From the NCBI GenBank assembly GCA_964519835.1, contig CAZFLD010000013.1:12899-76898 (forward strand): DNA of 64,000 nucleotides, read 5' to 3'. Within the stretch, counting starts at the first letter, position 1. Every line of letters starts with the position of its first letter. Positions 8,759 through 17,181 of this stretch are shown piece after piece. The DNA comes from CAZFLD01 sp964519835. GTDB taxonomy: Bacteria; Spirochaetota; Spirochaetia; DSM-27196; CAZFLD01. Below the pieces are notes generated by a model. It worked only from the letters and a program-made list of their open reading frames with translations. It did no database searches and was not told where the DNA came from. The position numbers were made by a program, and so were the translations under genes.

Positions 8759-9925
8759 GTGGCGCGCGTTTTTTCTTCTCCGCTCAAGCGACTTGGTATT
8801 TTGGGGGGCGGCCAGCTGGGAAAAATGCTTGCCGCGGAGGCGAGGAAGCTCGACCTGGGGGTCGTCGTCCTCGATCCAAATCCCGACGCGCCGGCGCGAA
8901 GTCTTTGTGACGAGTTTTTGTGTGGGTCGTTTGCGCAGGCGGATTCCGTTCGGGAGCTTGTGAGGCAAGTGGACGTTACGACGATCGAAATCGAGCATGT
9001 TGACGTCGACACCCTGGCCGACTTGGAGGCCGCGGGAAATCCGATCTATCCTTCCCCCGGCACTCTGCGCATTATCCAGGACAAACTGGTCCAAAAACAA
9101 CGGCTCGCCGATGCCGATATACCCGTGCCGCCTTTTGTCGAATTGCCACACGTCGGTGATGTCGTGGCCGCGGCCCGGCGCTTTGGTCTGCCCGCGGTGC
9201 AGAAAACCCGCTTCGGCGGGTATGACGGCCGTGGCGTGATGGTGCTCCAAGCCGACGCGGACGAGGCCAACCTCCTACCGGGTCCCACCATGCTCGAGGA
9301 GCTTGTCTTGATTCGTGAGGAAATCTCCGTGATCGTTGCCCGGTCGGTGGACGGCAGGATTCGGTCGTACCCGCCGTGTCGTATGGTTTTCGACCCAGCT
9401 GGCAACATCTGCACACGGGTCGAGCTGCCGGCCTGGCCGAGCGCAGGCCAAGGGTCGGCGTTAGAGGCGGGTGCCCGGAACCTTGCCGAGGCGGCGGCCG
9501 AGTGTTTCCAAATCGTCGGGCTTCTTGCGGTGGAGATGTTTGTCACAACGGACGGGAGATTGCTCGTAAACGAAATAGCGCCGCGACCCCACAACAGCGG
9601 CCATCTTACTATCGAGGCGTGTGTGACATCGCAGTTCGAGCAACATGTCCGCGCGGTGTGCGGCCTGCCCCTTGGCTCCACTCGCGCCGTAACGCCTGCG
9701 ATCATGCTCAACCTCCTTGGGACGGGAGTCGCCGGGCCGACTCGGGTCTCCGGTCTGGACGCGGCCTTGGAACTCGACGGTGTGACGGCTCACCTCTATG
9801 GGAAAAAGCAGTCACGGCCGCTGCGCAAGATGGGCCACGTTACGATCGTAGGGGAGGATATTGCCGAGTGCCGAAGGACGGCCAACGGGGTGGAGTCGCT
9901 GCTTGTAATTGACGGCGACGGGTAG
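8759..9925 (+). CDS. purK: PurK, N5-carboxyaminoimidazole ribonucleotide synthase
   Basis: A 388-residue ATP-grasp enzyme that carboxylates aminoimidazole ribonucleotide with bicarbonate and ATP in purine synthesis. The N-terminal GILGGGQLGKM loop, KTRFGGYDGRG in the ATP-grasp region (~residue 150) and VNEIAPRPHNSGH (~280) are family hallmarks. The start is GTG 8759. It is followed by purE, whose product uses the PurK product; the 54-base gap suggests one operon. Confidence 0.97.
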   Translation: MARVFSSPLKRLGILGGGQLGKMLAAEARKLDLGVVVLDPNPDAPARSLCDEFLCGSFAQADSVRELVRQVDVTTIEIEHVDVDTLADLEAAGNPIYPSPGTLRIIQDKLVQKQRLADADIPVPPFVELPHVGDVVAAARRFGLPAVQKTRFGGYDGRGVMVLQADADEANLLPGPTMLEELVLIREEISVIVARSVDGRIRSYPPCRMVFDPAGNICTRVELPAWPSAGQGSALEAGARNLAEAAAECFQIVGLLAVEMFVTTDGRLLVNEIAPRPHNSGHLTIEACVTSQFEQHVRAVCGLPLGSTRAVTPAIMLNLLGTGVAGPTRVSGLDAALELDGVTAHLYGKKQSRPLRKMGHVTIVGEDIAECRRTANGVESLLVIDGDG

Positions 9926-9979
9926 GCGGGCCTCCCGGCCCGCATGGCCGGGAGGACCGGGCGGTTACATGGAGAGCGT

Positions 9980-10492
9980 ATGGCACGAGTAGGCATTATC
10001 ATGGGTAGTGATTCCGACCTCTCCGTCATGGCAAGGGCGGCGGAGATTCTTGACGAGTTCGGTGTTGAGACCGAGACTAAGATCGTGTCGGCCCACCGCA
10101 CGCCCGACTGGATGATGCAGTATGGCAAAGAGGCGGCCGATCGTGGTGTGGCGGTTGTTATCGCCGGGGCCGGCGGAGCCGCCCATCTTCCCGGCATGGT
10201 GGCGGCGGTGACACACCTTCCGGTGATCGGCGTGCCGATTCGCGCGAGTAACTTGGAAGGTCTCGATTCCCTTCTCTCGATAGTTCAGATGCCGCGCGGA
10301 GTTCCAGTGGCGACGGTAGCAATAAACAATGCCGAAAACGCTGCGCTCCTGGCGGTGCGGATTATTGCAATCGGCGATTCGAAATTGGCTGAGGCGCTCA
10401 AAAAGCGAATCACTCGGACCGGCGAAGAGGTGCTTGAAAAAAACCGACGTTTGGAAGAGCTCGGTCCAAAGCAGTATCTTTCGCTTCCGTAG
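9980..10492 (+). CDS. purE: PurE, N5-CAIR mutase (class I)
   Basis: A 170-residue protein. GSDSDL and SAHRTPD are the substrate-binding motifs and GGAAHLPGM follows. Converting N5-CAIR to CAIR is the class I reaction, fitting the adjacent purK. The start ATG 9980 has GGAGAG upstream and gives the expected length; a more upstream in-frame Met would add 12 atypical residues. Confidence 0.97.
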   Translation: MARVGIIMGSDSDLSVMARAAEILDEFGVETETKIVSAHRTPDWMMQYGKEAADRGVAVVIAGAGGAAHLPGMVAAVTHLPVIGVPIRASNLEGLDSLLSIVQMPRGVPVATVAINNAENAALLAVRIIAIGDSKLAEALKKRITRTGEEVLEKNRRLEELGPKQYLSLP

Positions 10493-10615
10493 ACGCCGTG
10501 GCCAACTATCGCAGACTTGTTCAAGCGGCAAAACACGGCGCGGCCCGGCTGCCGCGCATCGCTGTCGTGCGGTGGTTGTGGAGGGTTCAGGCCGGCACTG
10601 TACCATGCCGGAACG

Positions 10616-10645
10616 TGGACAGATTGAGCGTCGCGTCGGTAGAAT
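10616..10645 (+). promoter_or_regulatory. possible sigma-70 promoter for the symporter/beta-glucosidase operon
   Basis: TGGACA, 18-base spacer, TAGAAT in the 187-base gap after purE. The predicted start is about 28 bases before the GTG at 10680. Confidence 0.4.
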
Positions 10646-10679
10646 ACACAACAACACAGCACCGATCGTGGAGGCAACC

Positions 10680-12053
10680 GTGGACCAACCCCTTAGCCTG
10701 CCGTTTGGGAAAAAGATCATCTACGCCTTGGGTCAGTTCGGCTGGTCTTTGGGTAGTTACAGCGTCGCAAACCTCATAAACTACTTCTACTTGCCGCCGG
10801 AAGAGGGGAGTGGAGCAATCTTCCCGCCCCTTGTGTTTCAGGGAGCGGTGCTCGGGATCATGACCGTCGTCGGGGTGATCAACTTCGGCGGGAGGCTCTT
10901 TGATGCCGTCACCGACCCGCTTATCGCCGGTGCATCCGACCGGACCAAAACACGGTTTGGGAAGCGAAGACCCTTTATGGCGGTCGCCGCCCTGCCGTTT
11001 GCGGTCCTTTCAGTCTTGGTGTTTGCGCCACCGGTGCGGCAGGCGGTGGGTGCGAACATCGCTTGGCTTGCCGTTGCCATGGCGCTGTTTTACTTGGCGA
11101 TGACGGCCTACGTTGTTCCCTACACGGCGCTTATAAGCGAGTTTGGCCACACGCCGAACGAGCGCTTGACCATCTCCACCATCATCTCCATCACGTGGGC
11201 ACTCGGATTTGCCGTGGGAAATCAGGTCTACGCGATCCAGGGCGCCTTCGAGAGCTCGATGGATTCGGTCGGGGCTTTTCAGACCACAATTGTGATCTTT
11301 GCCGGGGTCTCGTTTGTCCTGATGATGATGCCCGTTCTCTTTATTAACGAGAACAAGTACTCCAAGGGCGGTACGTCCAACGAGGGCTCCTTTCAAGCAC
11401 TTGTCGGAACCTTTGCAAACAAAGACTTTTTGGTCTTTGCCCTGTCCGATTTTATGTACTGGCTTGCTCTGACGTTTATTCAAACGGGCATTAGCTACTA
11501 CGTAACAATTCTTTTGGGGCTAAAGAAAGAATTCGCCTCGCAGCTACTTCTTGTCCTATTTGTCTTGAGCTTTGTATTCTACGTCCCTATCAATTTTATC
11601 GCAAAAAAGCTCGGCAAAAAGCGCCTTGTCACAATCGCCTTTTTTGTTTTTGCCGTGGTGTTTGTTACGGTTTCCCTTCTGGGCATTCTGCCGATTCCTC
11701 CCCGTGTTCAGGCCTATCTGATGATCGTCTTGGCCGCCTTTCCTCTCGCGGTCTTTGGGATCCTACCTAACGCAATTGTTGCTGATCTTGCGGAGTCCGA
11801 CGGCCGCGAGAAGGGCAACTACAAGCCCGGGGTCTTCTACGGCGCTCGGGCGCTGATGATGAAGCTGGGCATTTCGGTGGCAAATCTCCTGTTCCCTTCG
11901 TTCTTGTTGCTTGGGCGAAGTGTGACGAATTCCACGGGAATTCGCGTCACCGGGATTGCGGCTCTGGTGTTTAGCCTCCTCGGCCTCGCGTTTTTCAGGG
12001 CGTACAACGAGAAGCGTGTGCTTTTGTCTCTCAAGGAAGGCGGAGGCGCGTAA
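10680..12053 (+). CDS. glycoside-pentoside-hexuronide (GPH) family sugar symporter
   Basis: A 457-residue protein with 12 predicted membrane segments. The FGGRLFDAVTDPLIAGASDR motif and TKTRFGKRRPFM cytoplasmic loop are diagnostic of GPH cation:sugar symporters (MelB/XylP type). The start GTG 10680 follows GTGGAGG; the frame is open further upstream but that part lies over purE and is not protein-like. The beta-glucosidase gene begins two bases after its stop, so the pair probably imports and cleaves a beta-linked disaccharide or glycoside. Confidence 0.92.
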   Translation: MDQPLSLPFGKKIIYALGQFGWSLGSYSVANLINYFYLPPEEGSGAIFPPLVFQGAVLGIMTVVGVINFGGRLFDAVTDPLIAGASDRTKTRFGKRRPFMAVAALPFAVLSVLVFAPPVRQAVGANIAWLAVAMALFYLAMTAYVVPYTALISEFGHTPNERLTISTIISITWALGFAVGNQVYAIQGAFESSMDSVGAFQTTIVIFAGVSFVLMMMPVLFINENKYSKGGTSNEGSFQALVGTFANKDFLVFALSDFMYWLALTFIQTGISYYVTILLGLKKEFASQLLLVLFVLSFVFYVPINFIAKKLGKKRLVTIAFFVFAVVFVTVSLLGILPIPPRVQAYLMIVLAAFPLAVFGILPNAIVADLAESDGREKGNYKPGVFYGARALMMKLGISVANLLFPSFLLLGRSVTNSTGIRVTGIAALVFSLLGLAFFRAYNEKRVLLSLKEGGGA

Positions 12054-12055
12054 CG

Positions 12056-13366
12056 TTGGTTGGGTTTCCGGATTCTTTCCTCTTTGGCACTGCGACCGCG
12101 GGCCTGCAGATCGAAGGGGGCGACACAAACAACAGTTGGTACGAGTGGTGCGAAGCCGGCCGCATCGCGGACGGCAGCCACTCGATCGTGGCGTGCGACC
12201 ACTGGAACCGAGTGGATGAGGATGTGGAGCTTGTCAAAAACCTCGGTTCTCACACCTACCGACTTGGGGTTGAGTGGAGCCGAATCGAGCCGTCGGAGGG
12301 CGAGTTTGATCCTGATGCCCTGGACCACTATCGCTACGAGATAGGCCGTCTTCGCGAGGCGGGCATTGTGCCGCTTGTTACGCTGCACCATTTCACAAAT
12401 CCTCTGTGGCTCGAGCATTCCGGGGGATTTGCTCGCACCGACATTGTTCAGCTTTTTATGCGCTATGTTGGTTTTGTGGTGCAGGGACTATCGGACCTGG
12501 TCTCAGACTGGATTACAATCAACGAGCCGAACGTCTATCTGGTGCTTGGGTATCTGTACGGTCACTGGCCTCCGGGGAAAAAGGACCCGATCGCGTTTTG
12601 GCGCTGCGCCCGGAACATGATCCGCTGCCACCTGGCCGCCTACGAGGAGATTCACCGCATTGCGGGCCCCCTCGAAGACGGGGTGAAGGTCGGCATGGCC
12701 CACCACCTTCGAGTGTTCCACGCCGAGCACGGCGGCGCAACGGAGCGTGCAATTTGCAGAGTCTACAATCGCTATTTCCAAGATCTGTTTGTGCGCGCCA
12801 CCACGGAGGCCGTCGCTCTGCGGCCCTTTGGTCCCCTCGCACCCTACGGTCGGCCGGGGTCCCATGGGTACTTCGTAGATTTTTTGGGAATCAACTACTA
12901 TACGCGTGATACCATCGGGATTCACCTCGACCCCCGCACGCTGTTTGTGAAGTTCGGCGTTCCGGCCGGCGTCCCCAAAAACGATTTGGGCTGGGAGATC
13001 TACGAGGAGGGCCTACGGGAAGTATGCCGGCGCTACGGGAACGCCTACGACCTGCCGATTTGGATTACGGAGAACGGTACGTGCGATGCCGAGGATCGGT
13101 TCCGATCGCAGTACGTCCTCGATCATCTCGCCGTCGTGGCGGAGCTTGTCTACGAAGGTTCCGCCGTAGAGCGGTACTACCACTGGACACTGATGGACAA
13201 CTTCGAGTGGGCGGAGGGCTTGTCCGCTCGCTTTGGGCTTTATGAGGTGGATTTTGCCACACAAAAAAGAACGCTCCGCTCAAGCGGAGCGCTCTTCCGT
13301 GAGATTTGTGACACGCGTCAGCTGCCGGGCGCCGCAACAGTGCCGGCACCACAGTACCTACCCTAA
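12056..13366 (+). CDS. GH1 family beta-glucosidase
   Basis: A 436-residue glycoside hydrolase of family 1. Catalytic acid/base Glu157 lies in TINEPN and the nucleophile Glu339 in ITENG; the N terminus FLFGTATAGLQIEG is typical. No signal peptide, so it acts in the cytoplasm on substrate brought in by the co-transcribed symporter. TTG 12056 is the start, two bases after the symporter stop. Activity on beta-glucosides, beta-galactosides or 6-phospho forms cannot be separated from sequence alone, but a symporter (not a PTS) favours unphosphorylated glycosides. The last 100 bases encode, on the other strand, the terminator of the converging corrinoid gene. Confidence 0.93.
   Translation: MVGFPDSFLFGTATAGLQIEGGDTNNSWYEWCEAGRIADGSHSIVACDHWNRVDEDVELVKNLGSHTYRLGVEWSRIEPSEGEFDPDALDHYRYEIGRLREAGIVPLVTLHHFTNPLWLEHSGGFARTDIVQLFMRYVGFVVQGLSDLVSDWITINEPNVYLVLGYLYGHWPPGKKDPIAFWRCARNMIRCHLAAYEEIHRIAGPLEDGVKVGMAHHLRVFHAEHGGATERAICRVYNRYFQDLFVRATTEAVALRPFGPLAPYGRPGSHGYFVDFLGINYYTRDTIGIHLDPRTLFVKFGVPAGVPKNDLGWEIYEEGLREVCRRYGNAYDLPIWITENGTCDAEDRFRSQYVLDHLAVVAELVYEGSAVERYYHWTLMDNFEWAEGLSARFGLYEVDFATQKRTLRSSGALFREICDTRQLPGAATVPAPQYLP
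13263..13293 (-). terminator. rho-independent terminator of the corrinoid-protein gene, inside the beta-glucosidase ORF
   Basis: Minus strand CGCTCCGC, loop TTGA, GCGGAGCG, then TTCTTTTTT. It lies about 70 bases past the corrinoid-protein stop and within the last codons of the converging glycosidase gene. Confidence 0.85.
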
Positions 13367-13995
13367 GAGACCGCCGCCAAGGCTCGTTCGGAAGCAGAAG
13401 CCGCGTCCGGCGTGTAGATGTCGGCGCCGATGCTCTTGCAGTAATTGTCCGTAACCGGGGCGCCGCCCACCATAATCGTGACCTTGTCGCGGATACCGGC
13501 TTCCGTAGCCGCCTCCACCACACCCTTCATCTCGGTCATAGTGGTGGTAAGAAGCGCGGAGCAGCAGATGATCTGCGCCTTGTTGTCGATGGCGGCTTGG
13601 ATGAACTTCTCCGCCGACACGTCCGTGCCAAGGTCAATGACCTCGAGACCCTTACCTTCCATCATCATCTTGACGAGGTTCTTGCCGATGTCGTGCAAGT
13701 CGCCCTTGACTGTCCCGATGACAACGCGGCCTTTGGCCTCGACTCCGGCGGAAATAAGGTGGGGCCTGAGGATTTCAATGCCCGCATTCATGGCCCGCGC
13801 GGCAATCAGTACCTCGGGCACGTAGATCTCGTTGTTCTTGAACTTCTCGCCAATTATGCCCATGCCGGACATAAGCCCGTCTTCCAACACACTCTTGGCA
13901 CCAATGCCTTCATCGAGAGCCTGCTGGACCAGCTGCTTTACGTCGTTTGCCTTTCCCTTTTGTAGCAGCTCAGAAATGTTGTCTAGAATTGCCAT
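13363..13995 (-). CDS. corrinoid (B12-binding) protein of a methyltransferase system
   Basis: A 210-residue protein of the MtbC/MttC/MtmC type: a helical cap (1-85) and a cobalamin-binding Rossmann domain with the DxHxxG motif (Asp99, His101, Gly104 in GDLHDIGKNL) and GGAPVT near 190. It carries a methyl group between two methyltransferases. ATG 13995 was chosen over an upstream in-frame start because GGAG lies 5 bases before it. Its reductive activator is encoded 200 bases upstream. No methyltransferase gene is adjacent; the nearest candidate is at 57651-58823. Confidence 0.95.
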   Translation of the reverse strand: MAILDNISELLQKGKANDVKQLVQQALDEGIGAKSVLEDGLMSGMGIIGEKFKNNEIYVPEVLIAARAMNAGIEILRPHLISAGVEAKGRVVIGTVKGDLHDIGKNLVKMMMEGKGLEVIDLGTDVSAEKFIQAAIDNKAQIICCSALLTTTMTEMKGVVEAATEAGIRDKVTIMVGGAPVTDNYCKSIGADIYTPDAASASERALAAVS

Positions 13996-14040
13996 GTCTC
14001 CATGCCCCTGTGTTGTTGAGATTTCCCCCCAGCAACCCAA

Positions 14041-14198
14041 GCATGCCGGTTATTGGGGGCTTCTCGCAAGAAATATTTTTTGATTTTTTTCACAATTTTA
14101 TTGAATCTCTAATATCTGTGGCCGCCCGCCGCGCACCTCGGCGCTCGCCGCCCGAGGTAACGCGGGCTTCTCCGCGTTCGCGTATCCCGCGGAACCGC
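14041..14198 (-). promoter_or_regulatory. AT-rich promoter region and stem-loops between RACo and corrinoid genes
   Basis: The part nearest the corrinoid gene (14065-14120) is strongly A/T-rich and probably holds its promoter, though I cannot fix one -35/-10 pair. The part nearest the RACo stop contains a 7-bp hairpin (AACGCGG/CCGCGTT, 14159-14178) and an imperfect CCTCGG/CCGAGG hairpin (about 14137-14158) without a T-tract. Confidence 0.4.
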
Positions 14199-16013
14199 CT
14201 ACTCGGGAAACGCCATTTGGGAGATGTACGCCATCTGGAACGCCGCCGAGCTCGACAGCTCGACGTACACCGTGTCGTCCGCGACGCCCAGCGCGTCAGC
14301 CGTCATGGCCTCCGACAGCAGGGTCAGCACCGCGCCCTTGCCGGCGGCATTCCCGAGTACCGTGATGCGCCCGCCGAGCTCCGACGGAAGCAGGCCGATA
14401 GCCACGGCGCTCTCCTTGCGCAGGTAGCTTCCGAATCCACCGGCAAGATAGAGGGCTTCTACCTCGTCTACGGCGATCCCGGCCTCTTGAATCAACGTCT
14501 CGATTCCCGCTGCAATGGCCGCTTTGGCAAGCTGAATCTCTCGGACGTCTTTTTGGGTCATCACGACCGGCGATCCGGTGGAGGTCTCCTCCGCCGGAAC
14601 AAGCATAAAGGCCGGCTCGCCGTCCACTTCCTGCAGGCGCGAGGCCAGGGCTGCCTGCAGGTCGCCCGAATCCGGGGGCCCCAGCATACGACCTGTCTCG
14701 TCCACAACGCCCACGCGCAACAGAATTGCCAAGGCGTCGGTGATACCGGAGCCACAAATACCAAGCGGCGCTTCGTCGGCGATTGTCGTGTACTCCGGCT
14801 TGTCCCCGTCGAAGTGGATTGCGTTGACCGCGCCCCGAATCCCGCCGACGCCGTCGTGAATCTGGGCGCCCTCGAACGCCGGGCCCGCCGCCGTAGAGCA
14901 ACAGTAGATAACGCCGTGGTGTTTGAGCACAATCTCGCCGTTGGTGCCTATATCGATAAGGAGAGCCGTGGTGTCTTTATGGTGAACACCCGCGGAGAGT
15001 ATTGCCGCTACGATGTCCGCGCCCACATAGCCGGAAACGGCGGGTAGGAGCCGCGCCTTTGCGTGCGGAAGTGAGGTGAGACCGAGGTTCCACGCCGATT
15101 CCACGATGCTGTCCGTAGTGGTGGGGATAAACGGGGCGGCCGCGATATTCTGGGCCGGCAGTCCTGCCGCCAAGTGCATCATCGTGGTGTTGCCCGTGAT
15201 GTGAACCAGAACGACCTCCGACGGGTTGATCTTGCCTCGCTCGGCGAGCCGGCCGCAGATGTCGTCGAGTTGGGTCACAATGGTGTTGCGCAGCTCTTCG
15301 GCGCCCTCCTCATGTTCCATCGTGTGATGGATTCGGCTTATCACGTCGGCCCCGAACTTCTGTTGGGCATTTAGGGCCGAGACCACATCGACAACCGTGC
15401 CGCTTTGCACATCAACAAGGTAGGCCGCAAGTGTTGTTGTGCCCACATCGATGGCGATTCCGAATTGGCCGGACGGCATCTCGGGCAATACTCCGTAGCA
15501 ACGGTCCGCGTCGCGGACAAGCGTGGCATCAAATCCTCCGGCGCGCAACGCGGACGGCAACTCCGCCAAGACTCGGCGCTCCGCCACCAACCGCCCGACT
15601 CCTTCCGCGCTTCGAAGGCGCTCCCAGTCCGCCGCCTGATCATCCTTGTGCGGAGGCGACAGCTCAACGCGGTCAACAAATACTTCCGGTGCCGGCGCAT
15701 CGACAATCGGCGCGCCGTCTCCGAATTGGTCCGCCTTTTGTGACATCGCTTCGAGGGCCGCCGGCACTTCAACCACGACTTCGCCCTTTGGGTAGACCAG
15801 GCAGGACACCCGACGCCCCGCCTCTAGGTCGGCCGGCGTGAGGAACCTGCTCTCCTCTTCGGTTGGCTCGGCGATTTCGCCCTCAACGACGGTGACTTTG
15901 CACTTCCCGCATCGCCCGCGGCCACCGCACGGCGCAGCGACGGAAACGACGGACTCCTGCCGGAGGATGGCCAGAAGGCTCTTCCCACTTTGCGGCTGTA
16001 CACTAATTCTCAT
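14199..16013 (-). CDS. RACo-type reductive activator of corrinoid protein (2Fe-2S / ASKHA ATPase)
   Basis: A 604-residue protein. An N-terminal plant-type ferredoxin domain binds a 2Fe-2S cluster through Cys29, Cys35, Cys38 (PCGGRGRCGKC) and Cys71. The C-terminal two-thirds is the DUF4445/ASKHA ATPase fold with IAIDVGTTTLAAYLV (~200) and LLIDIGTNGEI (~320) phosphate-binding loops. The family re-reduces inactive Co(II) corrinoid to Co(I), using ATP. It is encoded next to the corrinoid protein. ATG 16013 lies four bases after the stop of the upstream membrane-protein gene, so it is probably translated as part of that transcript. Confidence 0.93.
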   Translation of the reverse strand: MRISVQPQSGKSLLAILRQESVVSVAAPCGGRGRCGKCKVTVVEGEIAEPTEEESRFLTPADLEAGRRVSCLVYPKGEVVVEVPAALEAMSQKADQFGDGAPIVDAPAPEVFVDRVELSPPHKDDQAADWERLRSAEGVGRLVAERRVLAELPSALRAGGFDATLVRDADRCYGVLPEMPSGQFGIAIDVGTTTLAAYLVDVQSGTVVDVVSALNAQQKFGADVISRIHHTMEHEEGAEELRNTIVTQLDDICGRLAERGKINPSEVVLVHITGNTTMMHLAAGLPAQNIAAAPFIPTTTDSIVESAWNLGLTSLPHAKARLLPAVSGYVGADIVAAILSAGVHHKDTTALLIDIGTNGEIVLKHHGVIYCCSTAAGPAFEGAQIHDGVGGIRGAVNAIHFDGDKPEYTTIADEAPLGICGSGITDALAILLRVGVVDETGRMLGPPDSGDLQAALASRLQEVDGEPAFMLVPAEETSTGSPVVMTQKDVREIQLAKAAIAAGIETLIQEAGIAVDEVEALYLAGGFGSYLRKESAVAIGLLPSELGGRITVLGNAAGKGAVLTLLSEAMTADALGVADDTVYVELSSSAAFQMAYISQMAFPE

Positions 16014-16017
16014 AACG

Positions 16018-17133
16018 CTACTCGTTTTTGTCCTGGAGTTCCGTTCGAAACCGTTTCCCAAATTGTCGCCATCCCACGATAAACAACGACGCCAGCAGGG
16101 GACCCACCAGAAAGCCGATTAGTCCCAGCCAGAGAATCCCCCCAATCGTGGATAGCAGTACCAGGACTGGATGGAGTCCGGTTCGATTCCCCAGAAGCTT
16201 TGGTTTTATGACGTTTTGACTGATTGCAACACCGGCGAAACCGAGGAGGATCAGCAAAATGCCCGGCAAAACTTGCCCGCCCAGGATCATGATTATGCCG
16301 GCAGGTGTCAACACGATGTTTGTTCCGATAAGCGGGATCATGGAAACGATTATCATAATCACGCCCCAGAGTGCCGGCGTCGGCAACCCAAAGACTATAA
16401 ACAACACCGCACCAAACGTTCCCTCGAGAATGCCGATGATGAGGGTGCTGATGAGCGTGGCGTTTGTCGTGTGGAATGTTTCGCGGATTAACTCGTTCAG
16501 CTCCCGATCGCTCATGGGTGTAAGCTCGCGGATGCCGCGAAGAAGCTTGCGTCCGTCCAGCAGCACAAAAAACATCACAAACAGCATAAACACAAAGTTG
16601 ATAAGTGCGTTGGAGATGCTTGCGAATGATCGCTGTGAGAGCTCCAGAACCAACGAGCTGGTTACGTTAAATGCTTCAAGCAATAGCTCGTTGAGCGTCA
16701 GGGTCTCGAACTGTGCCATGTACTGTCCGAGAAACGGAAGGTCTCGGAGACCTTGAAAGAGCTCGATGTCGCTCAGGTCCGAGCTCAAGTCCGGCCACAC
16801 CGCCATAAGGCTTTCGTAGCCGCGAAGCGCTTGGTCCGCGACTACGATACCAATGACGGTTACCGGCACAAGAATCACCAGCGCGGCTGTAATCACCGTG
16901 ATTCCTGCCGCAACCGGTCGAAGCTTGGGCATCCTACGTTCGAGGGCCGTAAACATACCACCCGTGATGTTGGCCGTAACAATCGCTAAGAAGATGACCA
17001 GGAAAAAAGGGGCGATGATGTTGTAGAATGCGACTGTTAGGCCGATGAGAACGAGGAGAAAAAAGACGTCTAAGAAGCGAAGTCTCAACTCGTTAATCCA
17101 CAAAGAGTGTTCGGCGATTATAGCCGGCGACAA
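16018..17133 (-). CDS. AI-2E family (PerM-type) membrane protein
   Basis: A 371-residue membrane protein with about seven predicted segments and the long extracytoplasmic/peripheral loop of the AI-2E/UPF0118 family. FGLPTPALWGVIMIIVSMIPLIG and the C-terminal WLGLIGFLVGPL region are typical. Members have been linked to quorum-signal export or Na+/H+ antiport; the substrate here is unknown. The TTG start at 17133 is uncertain; a later start near LWINELRLRF is possible. A TATAGA hexamer (17147-17142, minus) lies eight bases before the TTG. It is the first gene of the unit ending with the RACo gene. Confidence 0.88.
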   Translation of the reverse strand: MSPAIIAEHSLWINELRLRFLDVFFLLVLIGLTVAFYNIIAPFFLVIFLAIVTANITGGMFTALERRMPKLRPVAAGITVITAALVILVPVTVIGIVVADQALRGYESLMAVWPDLSSDLSDIELFQGLRDLPFLGQYMAQFETLTLNELLLEAFNVTSSLVLELSQRSFASISNALINFVFMLFVMFFVLLDGRKLLRGIRELTPMSDRELNELIRETFHTTNATLISTLIIGILEGTFGAVLFIVFGLPTPALWGVIMIIVSMIPLIGTNIVLTPAGIIMILGGQVLPGILLILLGFAGVAISQNVIKPKLLGNRTGLHPVLVLLSTIGGILWLGLIGFLVGPLLASLFIVGWRQFGKRFRTELQDKNE

Positions 17134-17143
17134 AATGGGCGTC

Positions 17144-17149
17144 TATACT
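17144..17149 (+). promoter_or_regulatory. possible -10 element of the threonine aldolase gene
   Basis: TATACT lies 32 bases before the ATG at 17182, in the 48-base gap between divergent genes. No clear -35 is seen. Confidence 0.35.
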
Positions 17150-17181
17150 GGAGAACATCCCCAACAGGCGGAGTGGTATTA

